Source: Bacteroidota bacterium (GTDB taxonomy: Bacteria > Bacteroidota > Bacteroidia > Flavobacteriales > Weeksellaceae). From it: a stretch of DNA of 64,000 nucleotides. Where the stretch lies: positions 1-64,000 of the forward strand of contig JAEWOS010000019.1 in assembly GCA_023460855.1 (NCBI GenBank), written 5' to 3'. The position numbers and the translations under genes were made by a program. The notes beneath the pieces were generated by a model, which had not been told where the DNA came from, did not search any database, and saw only the letters and a program-made list of their open reading frames with translations. Shown piece after piece: positions 35,241 to 42,713 of this stretch. Positions within the stretch are counted from its first letter, which is position 1. Each line of letters opens with the position of its first letter.

Positions 35241-37223
35241 ATGAATGCCCCGGTTCAGAATAAATCACGCAAAGGATTCAATGCAGACAATTCTTCAAAA
35301 TCTATTTCGGAAAACCAACTGTTAGGAATCAACAGGCTGGTGAAGCTGAAGATTGTAATTAACGGAAAAGTAATCAGGCACTTCAAGCACTTCTCCCTCT
35401 CGCAGCACAGCGGGAAACACCATCATTTTGAACTGATCCTGGCCCATGATACACTCGGAAATGCTGAAAATCACAACCTGGAGAATTCGCATGGATTTCT
35501 TGGACAAAGGATCACGGTGGTTCAGAGCTATAAAGGTATAGACAAAAGCCCTGAGCGGACATTTGTTGGCGTAATCACGAAAGTAGGTTATCTCCAGCAA
35601 CAGGGAAATCTTGGAAATATCGTCATCTCGGGTTACAGCCCAACAATATTGCTGGATGGTGCGCCGAACACCCAGAGCTTCGGCGGCGGACAGGCAGTAA
35701 ACATGAGCATCATCGCGGAGCAGATTATCAAACAGGGACTTGGAACGGGAAAATTTGACGTGAGGATTGACGCGAATGATTATTCAGAAATTCCGTATTC
35801 TGCACAGTACAACGAAACCCACTTCAATTATCTCTCGCGAATGGCAGAGGCTTACGGGGAGCAGTTTTATTATGATGGTGTGGTGCTTCATTTTGGGATG
35901 CTGCCGCCCCAGAACGATCCGATAAAACTCATTTACGGCAGCAATGTCAGTGACGTGCGCGTTGAACTAAATGCCGTACATGCCAAACCTGAATTCTACG
36001 GCTACAACAGCAGCCAGCACGCTATGCTCACTTCCGGGGAAACGCCCGTAAAACATGTGGGCGACCTTGCCAGAACTGCGTATTCCGATAACAAGGAAAT
36101 TTTCAGAACGCGTGCGCTTCAGGTGGCGCCGATAAAAGCTCAGACTGATAAAGACGTGGTAAACTCCCAGCAGAGTGCGGCAGGAAGCGCCGGTGTGGAG
36201 GTTTTTACGGTGAGCGGCAACACCACGATACCTTTCCTGTATCCGGGGTGCGTTGCCGATTTGCAGATGCGAAAGCCCGACAGCAACCAGACGTCATATT
36301 TCACGAAAGTAATGGTCACCGAAGCTTCGCATGTAGTCGACACACTCGGAAATTATAAGGGCACGTTCAAAGCCATTGCGAGCGACACGGGATTCCTTCC
36401 TAAACCAGAATTTAGCGTACCGGTTGCGCAGCCCCAGGTTGCAACGGTTACTTCCAATGCCGATCCTCAGGGACAGGGACGCGTGATCGTGCGCTTCGAC
36501 TGGCAGAATAATGACACCACGAATTTCATCAGGATGATGGCTCCCGACGCAGGAGGAACGGACCAGGTAACGCAGAACCGAGGCTACGTAGCCATCCCGG
36601 AAGTCGGCGACCAGGTGATGGTGGGCTTTGTACACAACCATCCGGACCGGCCATTTGTGATGGGCGGGATGTTTCATGGGCAGGTTGGCTTGGGTGGGGG
36701 CTCGGAAAACCGGGTAAAATCCATCATGACCAGGAGCGGCCACAAAGTGATCTTTACCGAGGACGAGAGCATCATTATCACCGATAAGAGCGGAAACGAG
36801 ATCCACCTGGATACTACAGGAAGCAATATTAACATTACGGCGCCGGAGACAATGACGCTGAATTGTAAGAATATGCTGATTAATGTAGGGGAAAACATGT
36901 CAACCATCGTTGGCCAGAACCAAAGTAACAATGTTGGCCAAAACCGTGACGAAAGCGTCGGAATGAACAGCAGCCAGAGTATAGGTATGAATTCCACACA
37001 GAGTGTGGGAGCCATGAAGATGACTTCGGTTGTGGGTGATGCCAGTGTGTTTATCACTGGGAAACTGACAGAGATGATTGAGGGGGATGTGCATAGTGAG
37101 ACGAAGATGGAGAGGAATGAGGTAAGTGGAAAATCTATGACACTGCAGTCTGAAGAAAATGTAAACAAGCACGCTCAAAAGGAGGTGCAAAATAATAGTG
37201 GTGAAAACTCTAAAGCTCATTAG
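35241..37223 (+). CDS. vgrG: T6SS tip protein VgrG (TssI)
   Basis: The 660-residue spike protein has a gp27-like base (about residues 35-400, with FSLSQHSGKHHHFEL, GQRITVVQSYKG and YNETHFNYLSRMAEAYGEQFYYDG). A gp5-like OB domain follows (about 400-490, RVIVRFDWQNND, GYVAIPEVGDQVMVGFVHNHPDRPFVMGGMFHG). Last comes a beta-helix with repeated VGQN/VGMN units (about 545-600) and a hydrophilic variable tail. It is the tip on which effectors are loaded. The effector gene begins 2 nt after its stop. The tail turns A+T-rich, where the transferred cargo seems to begin. Confidence 0.95.
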   Translation: MNAPVQNKSRKGFNADNSSKSISENQLLGINRLVKLKIVINGKVIRHFKHFSLSQHSGKHHHFELILAHDTLGNAENHNLENSHGFLGQRITVVQSYKGIDKSPERTFVGVITKVGYLQQQGNLGNIVISGYSPTILLDGAPNTQSFGGGQAVNMSIIAEQIIKQGLGTGKFDVRIDANDYSEIPYSAQYNETHFNYLSRMAEAYGEQFYYDGVVLHFGMLPPQNDPIKLIYGSNVSDVRVELNAVHAKPEFYGYNSSQHAMLTSGETPVKHVGDLARTAYSDNKEIFRTRALQVAPIKAQTDKDVVNSQQSAAGSAGVEVFTVSGNTTIPFLYPGCVADLQMRKPDSNQTSYFTKVMVTEASHVVDTLGNYKGTFKAIASDTGFLPKPEFSVPVAQPQVATVTSNADPQGQGRVIVRFDWQNNDTTNFIRMMAPDAGGTDQVTQNRGYVAIPEVGDQVMVGFVHNHPDRPFVMGGMFHGQVGLGGGSENRVKSIMTRSGHKVIFTEDESIIITDKSGNEIHLDTTGSNINITAPETMTLNCKNMLINVGENMSTIVGQNQSNNVGQNRDESVGMNSSQSIGMNSTQSVGAMKMTSVVGDASVFITGKLTEMIEGDVHSETKMERNEVSGKSMTLQSEENVNKHAQKEVQNNSGENSKAH

Positions 37224-37225
37224 AA

Positions 37226-39772
37226 ATGTCCCGAACTCGTATTGTTAAAGGTGAATATTTAAAGATTTCGGCTAAGAATCACAACATGTTTTCTGAGGAG
37301 AACATAGTGACTAATGCTATGCGAAATATTCATGAGAAAGGAGATGAAACTGGTGAAAGCTTTGGCAGTCCGCAAGATCCTCCTAAACCACCAGTCCTAA
37401 ATATGCCAGAACCAGTTCTTAATGGAGACATACTTTTTTGCAACGGCTATTTGAGCAGTCCCAAAACTAATCCTCAATCTTATGTCAATGTCATATTAGA
37501 CAAAGTTCCTGACGACTCCAGTCAGAATCCATTGAGAGGGAAGAACATGAGTGAAAAAAAAATCACCGATGATGAAGATATTTTAACAAATGATGAGTTG
37601 GAAGAAATCAATAAAAGGGGCGCTGGAACTTTATATAGTGATCCAAATTATGAAAAGACGGAAAGCTTTAGATGGATATACGCATTAAAAGCGAGATTTG
37701 AAGGATATTGGGAAGGATATGATAATGTCGCAAAGAATAGGTATACTCAAGTTTTTAAGACATATTTCAATGCCGAGGGAAACGCACATTTTATCAATGG
37801 TTCCCACGGATTACAGTCATCAGGAGCACATCGGGTTGAACATGGAATTGCTCAAGGCTACGCTTGGGCAAAAAGAAAATGGAACATCAGAGAAAAATCA
37901 ATTGTTGATAGTCTAAAAGAAAAAAATCCCGGAATTTTAAGCTATTCTCCTTCCTACAAACCTATAACAATTGTAGGCCACAGCCAGGGAGCTGCTATTG
38001 CAGCAGGTACAGCAATAGGGGTTATTTATTATGCTTTCGAAATGGGTTGGGAAGAAATTCCTATTAATATATTATTCCTAGGTACCCATCAGCCACAAGG
38101 GCTTTATGGAAAAGATTACGAAAATTTTAAAAAATATTACTTTGAAGATTTTATTAATGAATGGGTGCTTGAATGGATCTCAGATATTTTCACTAAAGAC
38201 AAACTTTACCAGAATCAAGGCATTTATGAAAAAATGAATGAACTACTGGGTAATACTGCCTGGGGAGGATTGCTTTATAGAGCAGTTCAGTTTACTTTTC
38301 CAAATGACAGAGCATTATTTGTAACAAGAATGGGTGATATTCCATACGTAAAAAATGCATGTAATGAAAAAGATAATTTAGCTGTTCAAAGCTGGGGATT
38401 TCATGCGGGAGCAAGCGGCGAAGATTTTTTCACAGAGGATAATTACCATTTTCCTAAAAGACTGCTAGATAAAGCTTTTAATCCTGACGGCAGTGTAAAT
38501 GACGCCGCACCCACTTTTAGAGTACTAGTTAAAACATACTGGAAGATATATAATACATACAGGACTTACCGAAATCAAATAATTGCAGATCCGGCTAAGA
38601 AATATGCACCAGCAAAAGATCGTATACCAACGATAAGTGGTATCTTACCAGATTGGTTTCATAAATTATTAAATCAATCCATATCTAAAGCAGAAGGCTC
38701 GAAGAAAAGCTTATATATGAAAAGCGAACTTTATCGACTAAAATTAAATGCTCTTTTGGCTTTTTCAAACGTTCATAATATGGAATTACAGGCACATTTT
38801 GCTCCGGTTGGATTAATGTTTAATAAGGGAGTGCTTTCAGACTGGGATCGGTATCAAGATGAAACCATTTGGGACAGGATAAAAGATGCGGGAAAGGATT
38901 TATTTTATAGAGTAGATTATTCTCACAATGCAACTGTTGAGCAAAAACGTAAGGAAGAAAAGGCATTTGTAGAAGGCGAGGGAAAAAACAAAATGGTAAA
39001 AACTTCTATAGCCAATACCCCTGGAATAAAAAAGTGGGTTGACCAAGCAAAAGAAGAATTAAAAATCACCAGATACTGGTATTCAGATATTGAAGATTGG
39101 TGGAATGGCGATAAAGAATATGACGGGTCGGGTTGGGCACATGGAGCACGGCAAAGCCTTGCAAAATCCATCGGCTTTACGGATGGCAATATTGACAATC
39201 TTTTTGAGGCCGGCATCTATTCCATGCTGCAAAGCGGCGAAGTGGACATAAGCAATAGTCAACGTTTGATTAAAATGATTAATGAAGACCCTGCTTTTGT
39301 TAAAAGAGAAAAAACCATAATAAACGAAATCGTAAATGATCCATTTTATCTCAAGAAGACTTTTAAATATGAATTCAGTGGGAAAAAAAGTTTACAACTT
39401 GGAGGAAAGAGAGGAGAAGGAGACATGTGGAAACAGTTTAAGAATCCCTTTAATACTAAGTACAAAGATACATGGAAAGTAGCCAGTAATGAACTTACTT
39501 GGCTATTAAGAAGTATAACGTTAAGTTCCAGCGCAACTGTAGATAAAAATGGAAGTATTAATATTTCGCATAGATTTATCGATCAATTTGATCTTCGTCC
39601 TTCGTCTGATGGCGAGAGAAGCATAGAATATGATGTGGTAAGTATCATAATGGGTTTTATTTATCACGATATAGCTGGCGGAAATGATCTAATGAAAGTG
39701 AAAGGAAATTGGACAAATAGTTATTCTAGAAGAGAATGTCAATCGAAATTCAATGAGAAACTTAGTTTTTAA
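37226..39772 (+). CDS. T6SS effector: lipase-like domain with unassigned C-terminal domain
   Basis: The 848-residue protein has no signal peptide. Residues 1-60 (RIVKGEYLKISAKNHNMFSE then a PPKPP linker) look like the VgrG-loading N-terminus of Bacteroidota effectors. Residues about 180-530 carry an alpha/beta-hydrolase core with GHSQG (251-255) as nucleophile elbow, a TRMGDIPYV segment (D371, class 3 lipase style), and candidate His517 or His524. A separate region (about 700-848) contains IDQFDLRP and FIYHDIAGGNDLMKVKGNW; I cannot name it. It probably attacks membrane phospholipids of rivals. The A+T-rich composition suggests transfer. A lipoprotein gene follows. Confidence 0.8.
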   Translation: MSRTRIVKGEYLKISAKNHNMFSEENIVTNAMRNIHEKGDETGESFGSPQDPPKPPVLNMPEPVLNGDILFCNGYLSSPKTNPQSYVNVILDKVPDDSSQNPLRGKNMSEKKITDDEDILTNDELEEINKRGAGTLYSDPNYEKTESFRWIYALKARFEGYWEGYDNVAKNRYTQVFKTYFNAEGNAHFINGSHGLQSSGAHRVEHGIAQGYAWAKRKWNIREKSIVDSLKEKNPGILSYSPSYKPITIVGHSQGAAIAAGTAIGVIYYAFEMGWEEIPINILFLGTHQPQGLYGKDYENFKKYYFEDFINEWVLEWISDIFTKDKLYQNQGIYEKMNELLGNTAWGGLLYRAVQFTFPNDRALFVTRMGDIPYVKNACNEKDNLAVQSWGFHAGASGEDFFTEDNYHFPKRLLDKAFNPDGSVNDAAPTFRVLVKTYWKIYNTYRTYRNQIIADPAKKYAPAKDRIPTISGILPDWFHKLLNQSISKAEGSKKSLYMKSELYRLKLNALLAFSNVHNMELQAHFAPVGLMFNKGVLSDWDRYQDETIWDRIKDAGKDLFYRVDYSHNATVEQKRKEEKAFVEGEGKNKMVKTSIANTPGIKKWVDQAKEELKITRYWYSDIEDWWNGDKEYDGSGWAHGARQSLAKSIGFTDGNIDNLFEAGIYSMLQSGEVDISNSQRLIKMINEDPAFVKREKTIINEIVNDPFYLKKTFKYEFSGKKSLQLGGKRGEGDMWKQFKNPFNTKYKDTWKVASNELTWLLRSITLSSSATVDKNGSINISHRFIDQFDLRPSSDGERSIEYDVVSIIMGFIYHDIAGGNDLMKVKGNWTNSYSRRECQSKFNEKLSF

Positions 39773-39805
39773 GAAATTGAGAAAGACACATTTATGTTAA
39801 TAAAC

Positions 39806-40384
39806 ATGAAGAAGTTACAGATTTTAATTATTTTAATGGCAACTTTATTGAGTTGCCAAAAAGCACAAAAAATGAAAAAGAATTTAATTCCAGATCGAAA
39901 TTATGAAAATGCAATGGTTGATAAGTTTTATTGGGCTGACAGCGATAATGAATTTAAATGTCTTCCTCTAAATTATCCTTATAAACTCATTATGTCTAAC
40001 GAAAACAATCAAAATTGGACATTAGATTCAAAATTAAAAGGAAAGCGGTTTGTTTTTGATAACAATGTAGTAACGCACATATCATCTGTTGAGCCTATTG
40101 TAAATTTTAACCTTAATCAAAATTTCATATATGGAGAGAGAGGGATATCAAAGGATAGTGAAATTCCAAAATATTGGTTTTTATTTGACATTTCTCAGAA
40201 AAATTTAGAAATCTATTTAAATAAAACAATATTCTTATCAGAGCTAAAAAATCTTACGCTTCCAGAAACTTTTCTAAAGCCAGACGAAATTTATGAACAG
40301 TTCAAAGAAGATCCGGTTTTGCCTTGGTTTCCGCAAGAAATTAAAAAGCAATTAGAAGAAGTAAAGGATAGCAGTCAGAAATAA
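39806..40384 (+). CDS. Lipoprotein, candidate immunity protein for the lipase effector
   Basis: The 192-residue protein has a lipoprotein signal MKKLQILIILMATLLSC (Cys17), which favours the ATG at 39806 over one at 39794. The mature part is hydrophilic with no recognised domain; aromatic stretches include KFYWADSDNEF and IPKYWFLFDISQ. It lies 33 nt after the effector and just before a strong terminator. Periplasmic, membrane-tethered immunity lipoproteins are known for T6SS lipase effectors, so that role is inferred from position and localisation. Confidence 0.7.
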   Translation: MKKLQILIILMATLLSCQKAQKMKKNLIPDRNYENAMVDKFYWADSDNEFKCLPLNYPYKLIMSNENNQNWTLDSKLKGKRFVFDNNVVTHISSVEPIVNFNLNQNFIYGERGISKDSEIPKYWFLFDISQKNLEIYLNKTIFLSELKNLTLPETFLKPDEIYEQFKEDPVLPWFPQEIKKQLEEVKDSSQK

Positions 40385-40390
40385 CTATAG

Positions 40391-40419
40391 TGAGGAGAAT
40401 TTATACTCCTCATTTTTTT
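40391..40419 (+). terminator. Terminator closing the tssD-vgrG-effector-immunity unit
   Basis: A perfect 7-bp stem (TGAGGAG 40391-40397, CTCCTCA 40406-40412) is followed by seven T residues. It separates the complete effector set from the remnant downstream. Confidence 0.85.
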
Positions 40420-40433
40420 AAAATATATAGAAA

Positions 40434-40688
40434 AAACGTGTGGTATATGTAGTATTAAGCATTATCACAGGATTTTAGTATCATGATATAGCAGGAGGGA
40501 ATGATTTGATGATTATCAAAAGTTCGTGGGAAAACAAATATTCTAAAGAACAAATAGATTGGAAAGCCAACGGAGAAAAACGAGTAAATAAAATGATGGA
40601 AGAGATGAAACAAAAGCAAGATTCATTGAGGCAGCAATACATCCAAACAGATGAACATAACCGATCTGTATTTCCTTTCGGTAAATAA
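40434..40688 (+). pseudogene. Remnant of a second effector's C-terminal region
   Basis: Read in one frame, this stretch gives YVVLSIITGF, a TAG at 40476-40478, then YHDIAGGNDLMIIKSSW. That aligns codon by codon with YDVVSIIMGFIYHDIAGGNDLMKVKGNW near the end of the effector at 37226-39772. The nucleotides differ at many positions, so it is a diverged paralogue rather than a fresh duplication. After the shared part the sequence differs and is Lys/Gln/Glu-rich, ending FPFGK and TAA at 40686. A TTG at 40506 could start a 60-residue peptide, but expression is doubtful. Confidence 0.75.
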
Positions 40689-40730
40689 ACATTTACAACG
40701 GATCAGACAATAGAGGTTTTAGCAGATGAT

Positions 40731-41375
40731 ATGGTTTGTGGGAAGTTAAAAATTCTTGCTAATAGTCCTTCTAAGCAGAAAAATGCAAATATTCTTTTCG
40801 TAAAAGTAATCTCCTCAGCGGGAACGGGAAATACCAGCAATGAAGCAGGGAGGTTAAAGAAATACATGAGACAAGCCTACATTAATGTTAATATCAAAAA
40901 TTTGAATCTTAATTTGTCGAATGATGCTAATTTTATCTCTGAATTAAAAAGTAATTCCGGTATACACCAATATCTAGACAATAAGTTAAAGAACGCAAAA
41001 TTTCCAGACGGTTCAACAGTTGGTTCAAAATATGATAACTTTTATAGGGTTTATTTTATTTCTGAAGTTATACCACTTGCTAATGGCTCATATCTCTTAG
41101 GCCAAGCAGATAACATACCGTCAAAGACTGTTTTTGTCTTAAACTTGCAAGCCACAGCAACAGCAGCAGGTGTACCATTTGAATCTGTAAAAACCACTGG
41201 CACTCATGAGCTTCTGCACGCAATTGGACTCTATCACACATTTGATAATAACGGTCCTCTTACATTTAAGAAATTTAATACAGATAATATTATGGATTAT
41301 TATTCTCCTTCAACTTCTATTATAGCAAAACAAACATATAAATGGCAATGGGAAATTTTGAAAACCAAAGTTTGA
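40731..41375 (+). CDS. Metzincin-like metallopeptidase domain, probable orphan T6SS toxin
   Basis: The 214-residue product has no signal peptide. It ends with a classical metzincin zinc site, THELLHAIGLYH (His159, Glu160, His163, His169), and a Met-turn NIMDYYS (Met188). The N-terminal third resembles effector linker sequence. The frame is the same as that of the upstream remnant, from which it is separated by the TAA at 40686, and in-frame codons run from that stop to the ATG. It is therefore likely the toxin tip of a broken effector, or an orphan tip module. It overlaps the next lipoprotein gene by 34 nt. Confidence 0.72.
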   Translation: MVCGKLKILANSPSKQKNANILFVKVISSAGTGNTSNEAGRLKKYMRQAYINVNIKNLNLNLSNDANFISELKSNSGIHQYLDNKLKNAKFPDGSTVGSKYDNFYRVYFISEVIPLANGSYLLGQADNIPSKTVFVLNLQATATAAGVPFESVKTTGTHELLHAIGLYHTFDNNGPLTFKKFNTDNIMDYYSPSTSIIAKQTYKWQWEILKTKV

Positions 41376-42061
41376 TATTTTTCTTAATCTTTTTTTCCAC
41401 ACAATTTCTTTTTAGTTGTACTGACCAGAAAAATAAGCAGGAAATAAACTTAAAATCTCAAAAAAACAACTCAATGGAAAATCATGAAATTCCAAAAAGA
41501 TTTGACATACAAAGTTATGAGTCGAAAATAAAAAAAGATCCATTTTATGAAGGTTATCAAAAAGATTCAAAAACTTTTGTTAAACAGTACCATATCTTAA
41601 AGAATGGGTATGTAGAAGAAAATTACACAAAGGAAATTGTACAGAATTATGTTGAAGAAATAATTACTGAAGATCGGTTTAGGACTGTTTATACATTCGA
41701 TAACAAAGGTATTTTGTATTCTATCAAAAAATATTTTGGCAATAATTTAGAGATAGGTGAATGGATTTATTTTCAGGATGAGAAGAAAACAAATTTGGAA
41801 GATAAAGATTCAGGATATCAATTTTTGATACATGATGTTATTAATTATGCAAAAAGTAAAAATTTGAATCTTTTAAAGACCGGCGATATTGAAAGAATCC
41901 GGTACCATGAACAAAATTTCCCAGCTTGGAAAATTAAGTGGAACACTGGTACCTTAAGTGCGGATGGTGAATCATATCTTTTCAAAGAAATCATTTTAGA
42001 CGGAAAAACAGGTAGAGAGCTAGAATCCAAAGATTTCTTTCTGAACCCGCTGGCAAGATAG
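41342..42061 (+). CDS. Lipoprotein, candidate immunity protein for the metzincin toxin
   Basis: The 239-residue protein (or 237 from the second ATG at 41348) has a long hydrophobic signal ending TQFLFSC, so it is a predicted lipoprotein. The mature part is charged, with YTFDNKGILYSIKKYFG and a C-terminal EIILDGKTGREL. I see no named domain. The gene begins inside the last 34 nt of the metallopeptidase gene in another frame, which suggests translational coupling as for toxin-immunity pairs. A periplasmic site of toxin action would fit. Confidence 0.7.
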   Translation: MAMGNFENQSLIFFLIFFSTQFLFSCTDQKNKQEINLKSQKNNSMENHEIPKRFDIQSYESKIKKDPFYEGYQKDSKTFVKQYHILKNGYVEENYTKEIVQNYVEEIITEDRFRTVYTFDNKGILYSIKKYFGNNLEIGEWIYFQDEKKTNLEDKDSGYQFLIHDVINYAKSKNLNLLKTGDIERIRYHEQNFPAWKIKWNTGTLSADGESYLFKEIILDGKTGRELESKDFFLNPLAR

Positions 42062-42099
42062 AAACTGTTCCACAAAAAGTGTGTAAATTAAAAAGTTAG

Positions 42100-42507
42100 G
42101 GCTGGGATTTTATAATCTGCGTCTTTCTTCAAAAATCAAAATTAATTGGTTTAAGACGATATCCAATAATAACCAGAATTACGAACCCGAATATTAAAAC
42201 ATTCAAGACAGCATTTATAGAAAGATCAGTGGCTTTTGGAAAAAAAACAAATTCACCCAATCAAAATCATTTAGTTTTAAATGGAAAAGTATAGGAATTG
42301 CCCAAACCTGTTCATACGCAAGTTATCTCAAACACTATGGGCTTTTTATTGTTCTCCCAAAAGGTTGAATATAGAATTCCATCTGAAGAAAACTATATAA
42401 CTGAGGGGAGTATTTGGCTTGGCTCATACATGGTGAAGTTCGATAATGATCTCCAAAAATCTTACTGTTTGGAAGTGGTGCCCGAATTAAAACGAATTCT
42501 TTATTAG
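42100..42507 (+). pseudogene. Possible decayed gene with internal stop
   Basis: One frame stays open from the TAG at 42097 to a TAG at 42505, broken only by a TAG at 42292-42294. The second half encodes a 69-residue stretch (MGFLLFSQKVEYRIP, SIWLGSYMVKFDNDL, CLEVVPELKR) from a TTG at 42298. Its composition matches the A+T-rich cargo region. I do not recognise the protein. It may be the remains of another effector or immunity gene, or chance. Confidence 0.35.
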
Positions 42508-42713
42508 GTAATATTCTAATTTCACTGTGTTCAGATCGTAATTCTGCGATAGTTAAATTCCACCGTTACTCCCTGCTTTCACGTGCTAATGTAGCTTTCG
42601 GGGATTCTTAAGAGCATAATCTGAAGTTTACCGGCATAAAACTGTCGTAATTTTACGATGGTATTATTGAGATCATACGGCTAATTTTATAGCTTACACA
42701 AAAACCGATTCCG
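42508..42713. other. Upstream region of the LysM-like gene
   Basis: No gene is seen. The stretch contains the second copy of the TCGTAA-TT-TTACGA palindrome at 42645-42658, 55 nt before the next ATG. No TAnnTTTG element is evident. Confidence 0.5.
42645..42658. promoter_or_regulatory. Palindrome TCGTAA-TT-TTACGA upstream of the LysM-like gene
   Basis: This is identical to the palindrome upstream of tssD. The shared context AAACTGTCGTAA points toward this gene here and away from tssD there. Confidence 0.5.

Noticed and set aside
35036..35263. Plus-strand frame of about 75 codons before vgrG
   Set aside because: It has a GTG start, composition unlike a gene, and overlaps the true vgrG start in another frame.
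39750..42100. Insertion sequence or transposase behind the cargo turnover
   Set aside because: I looked for terminal inverted repeats, DDE or HUH motifs and a transposase frame and found none. The remnants resemble effectors instead.
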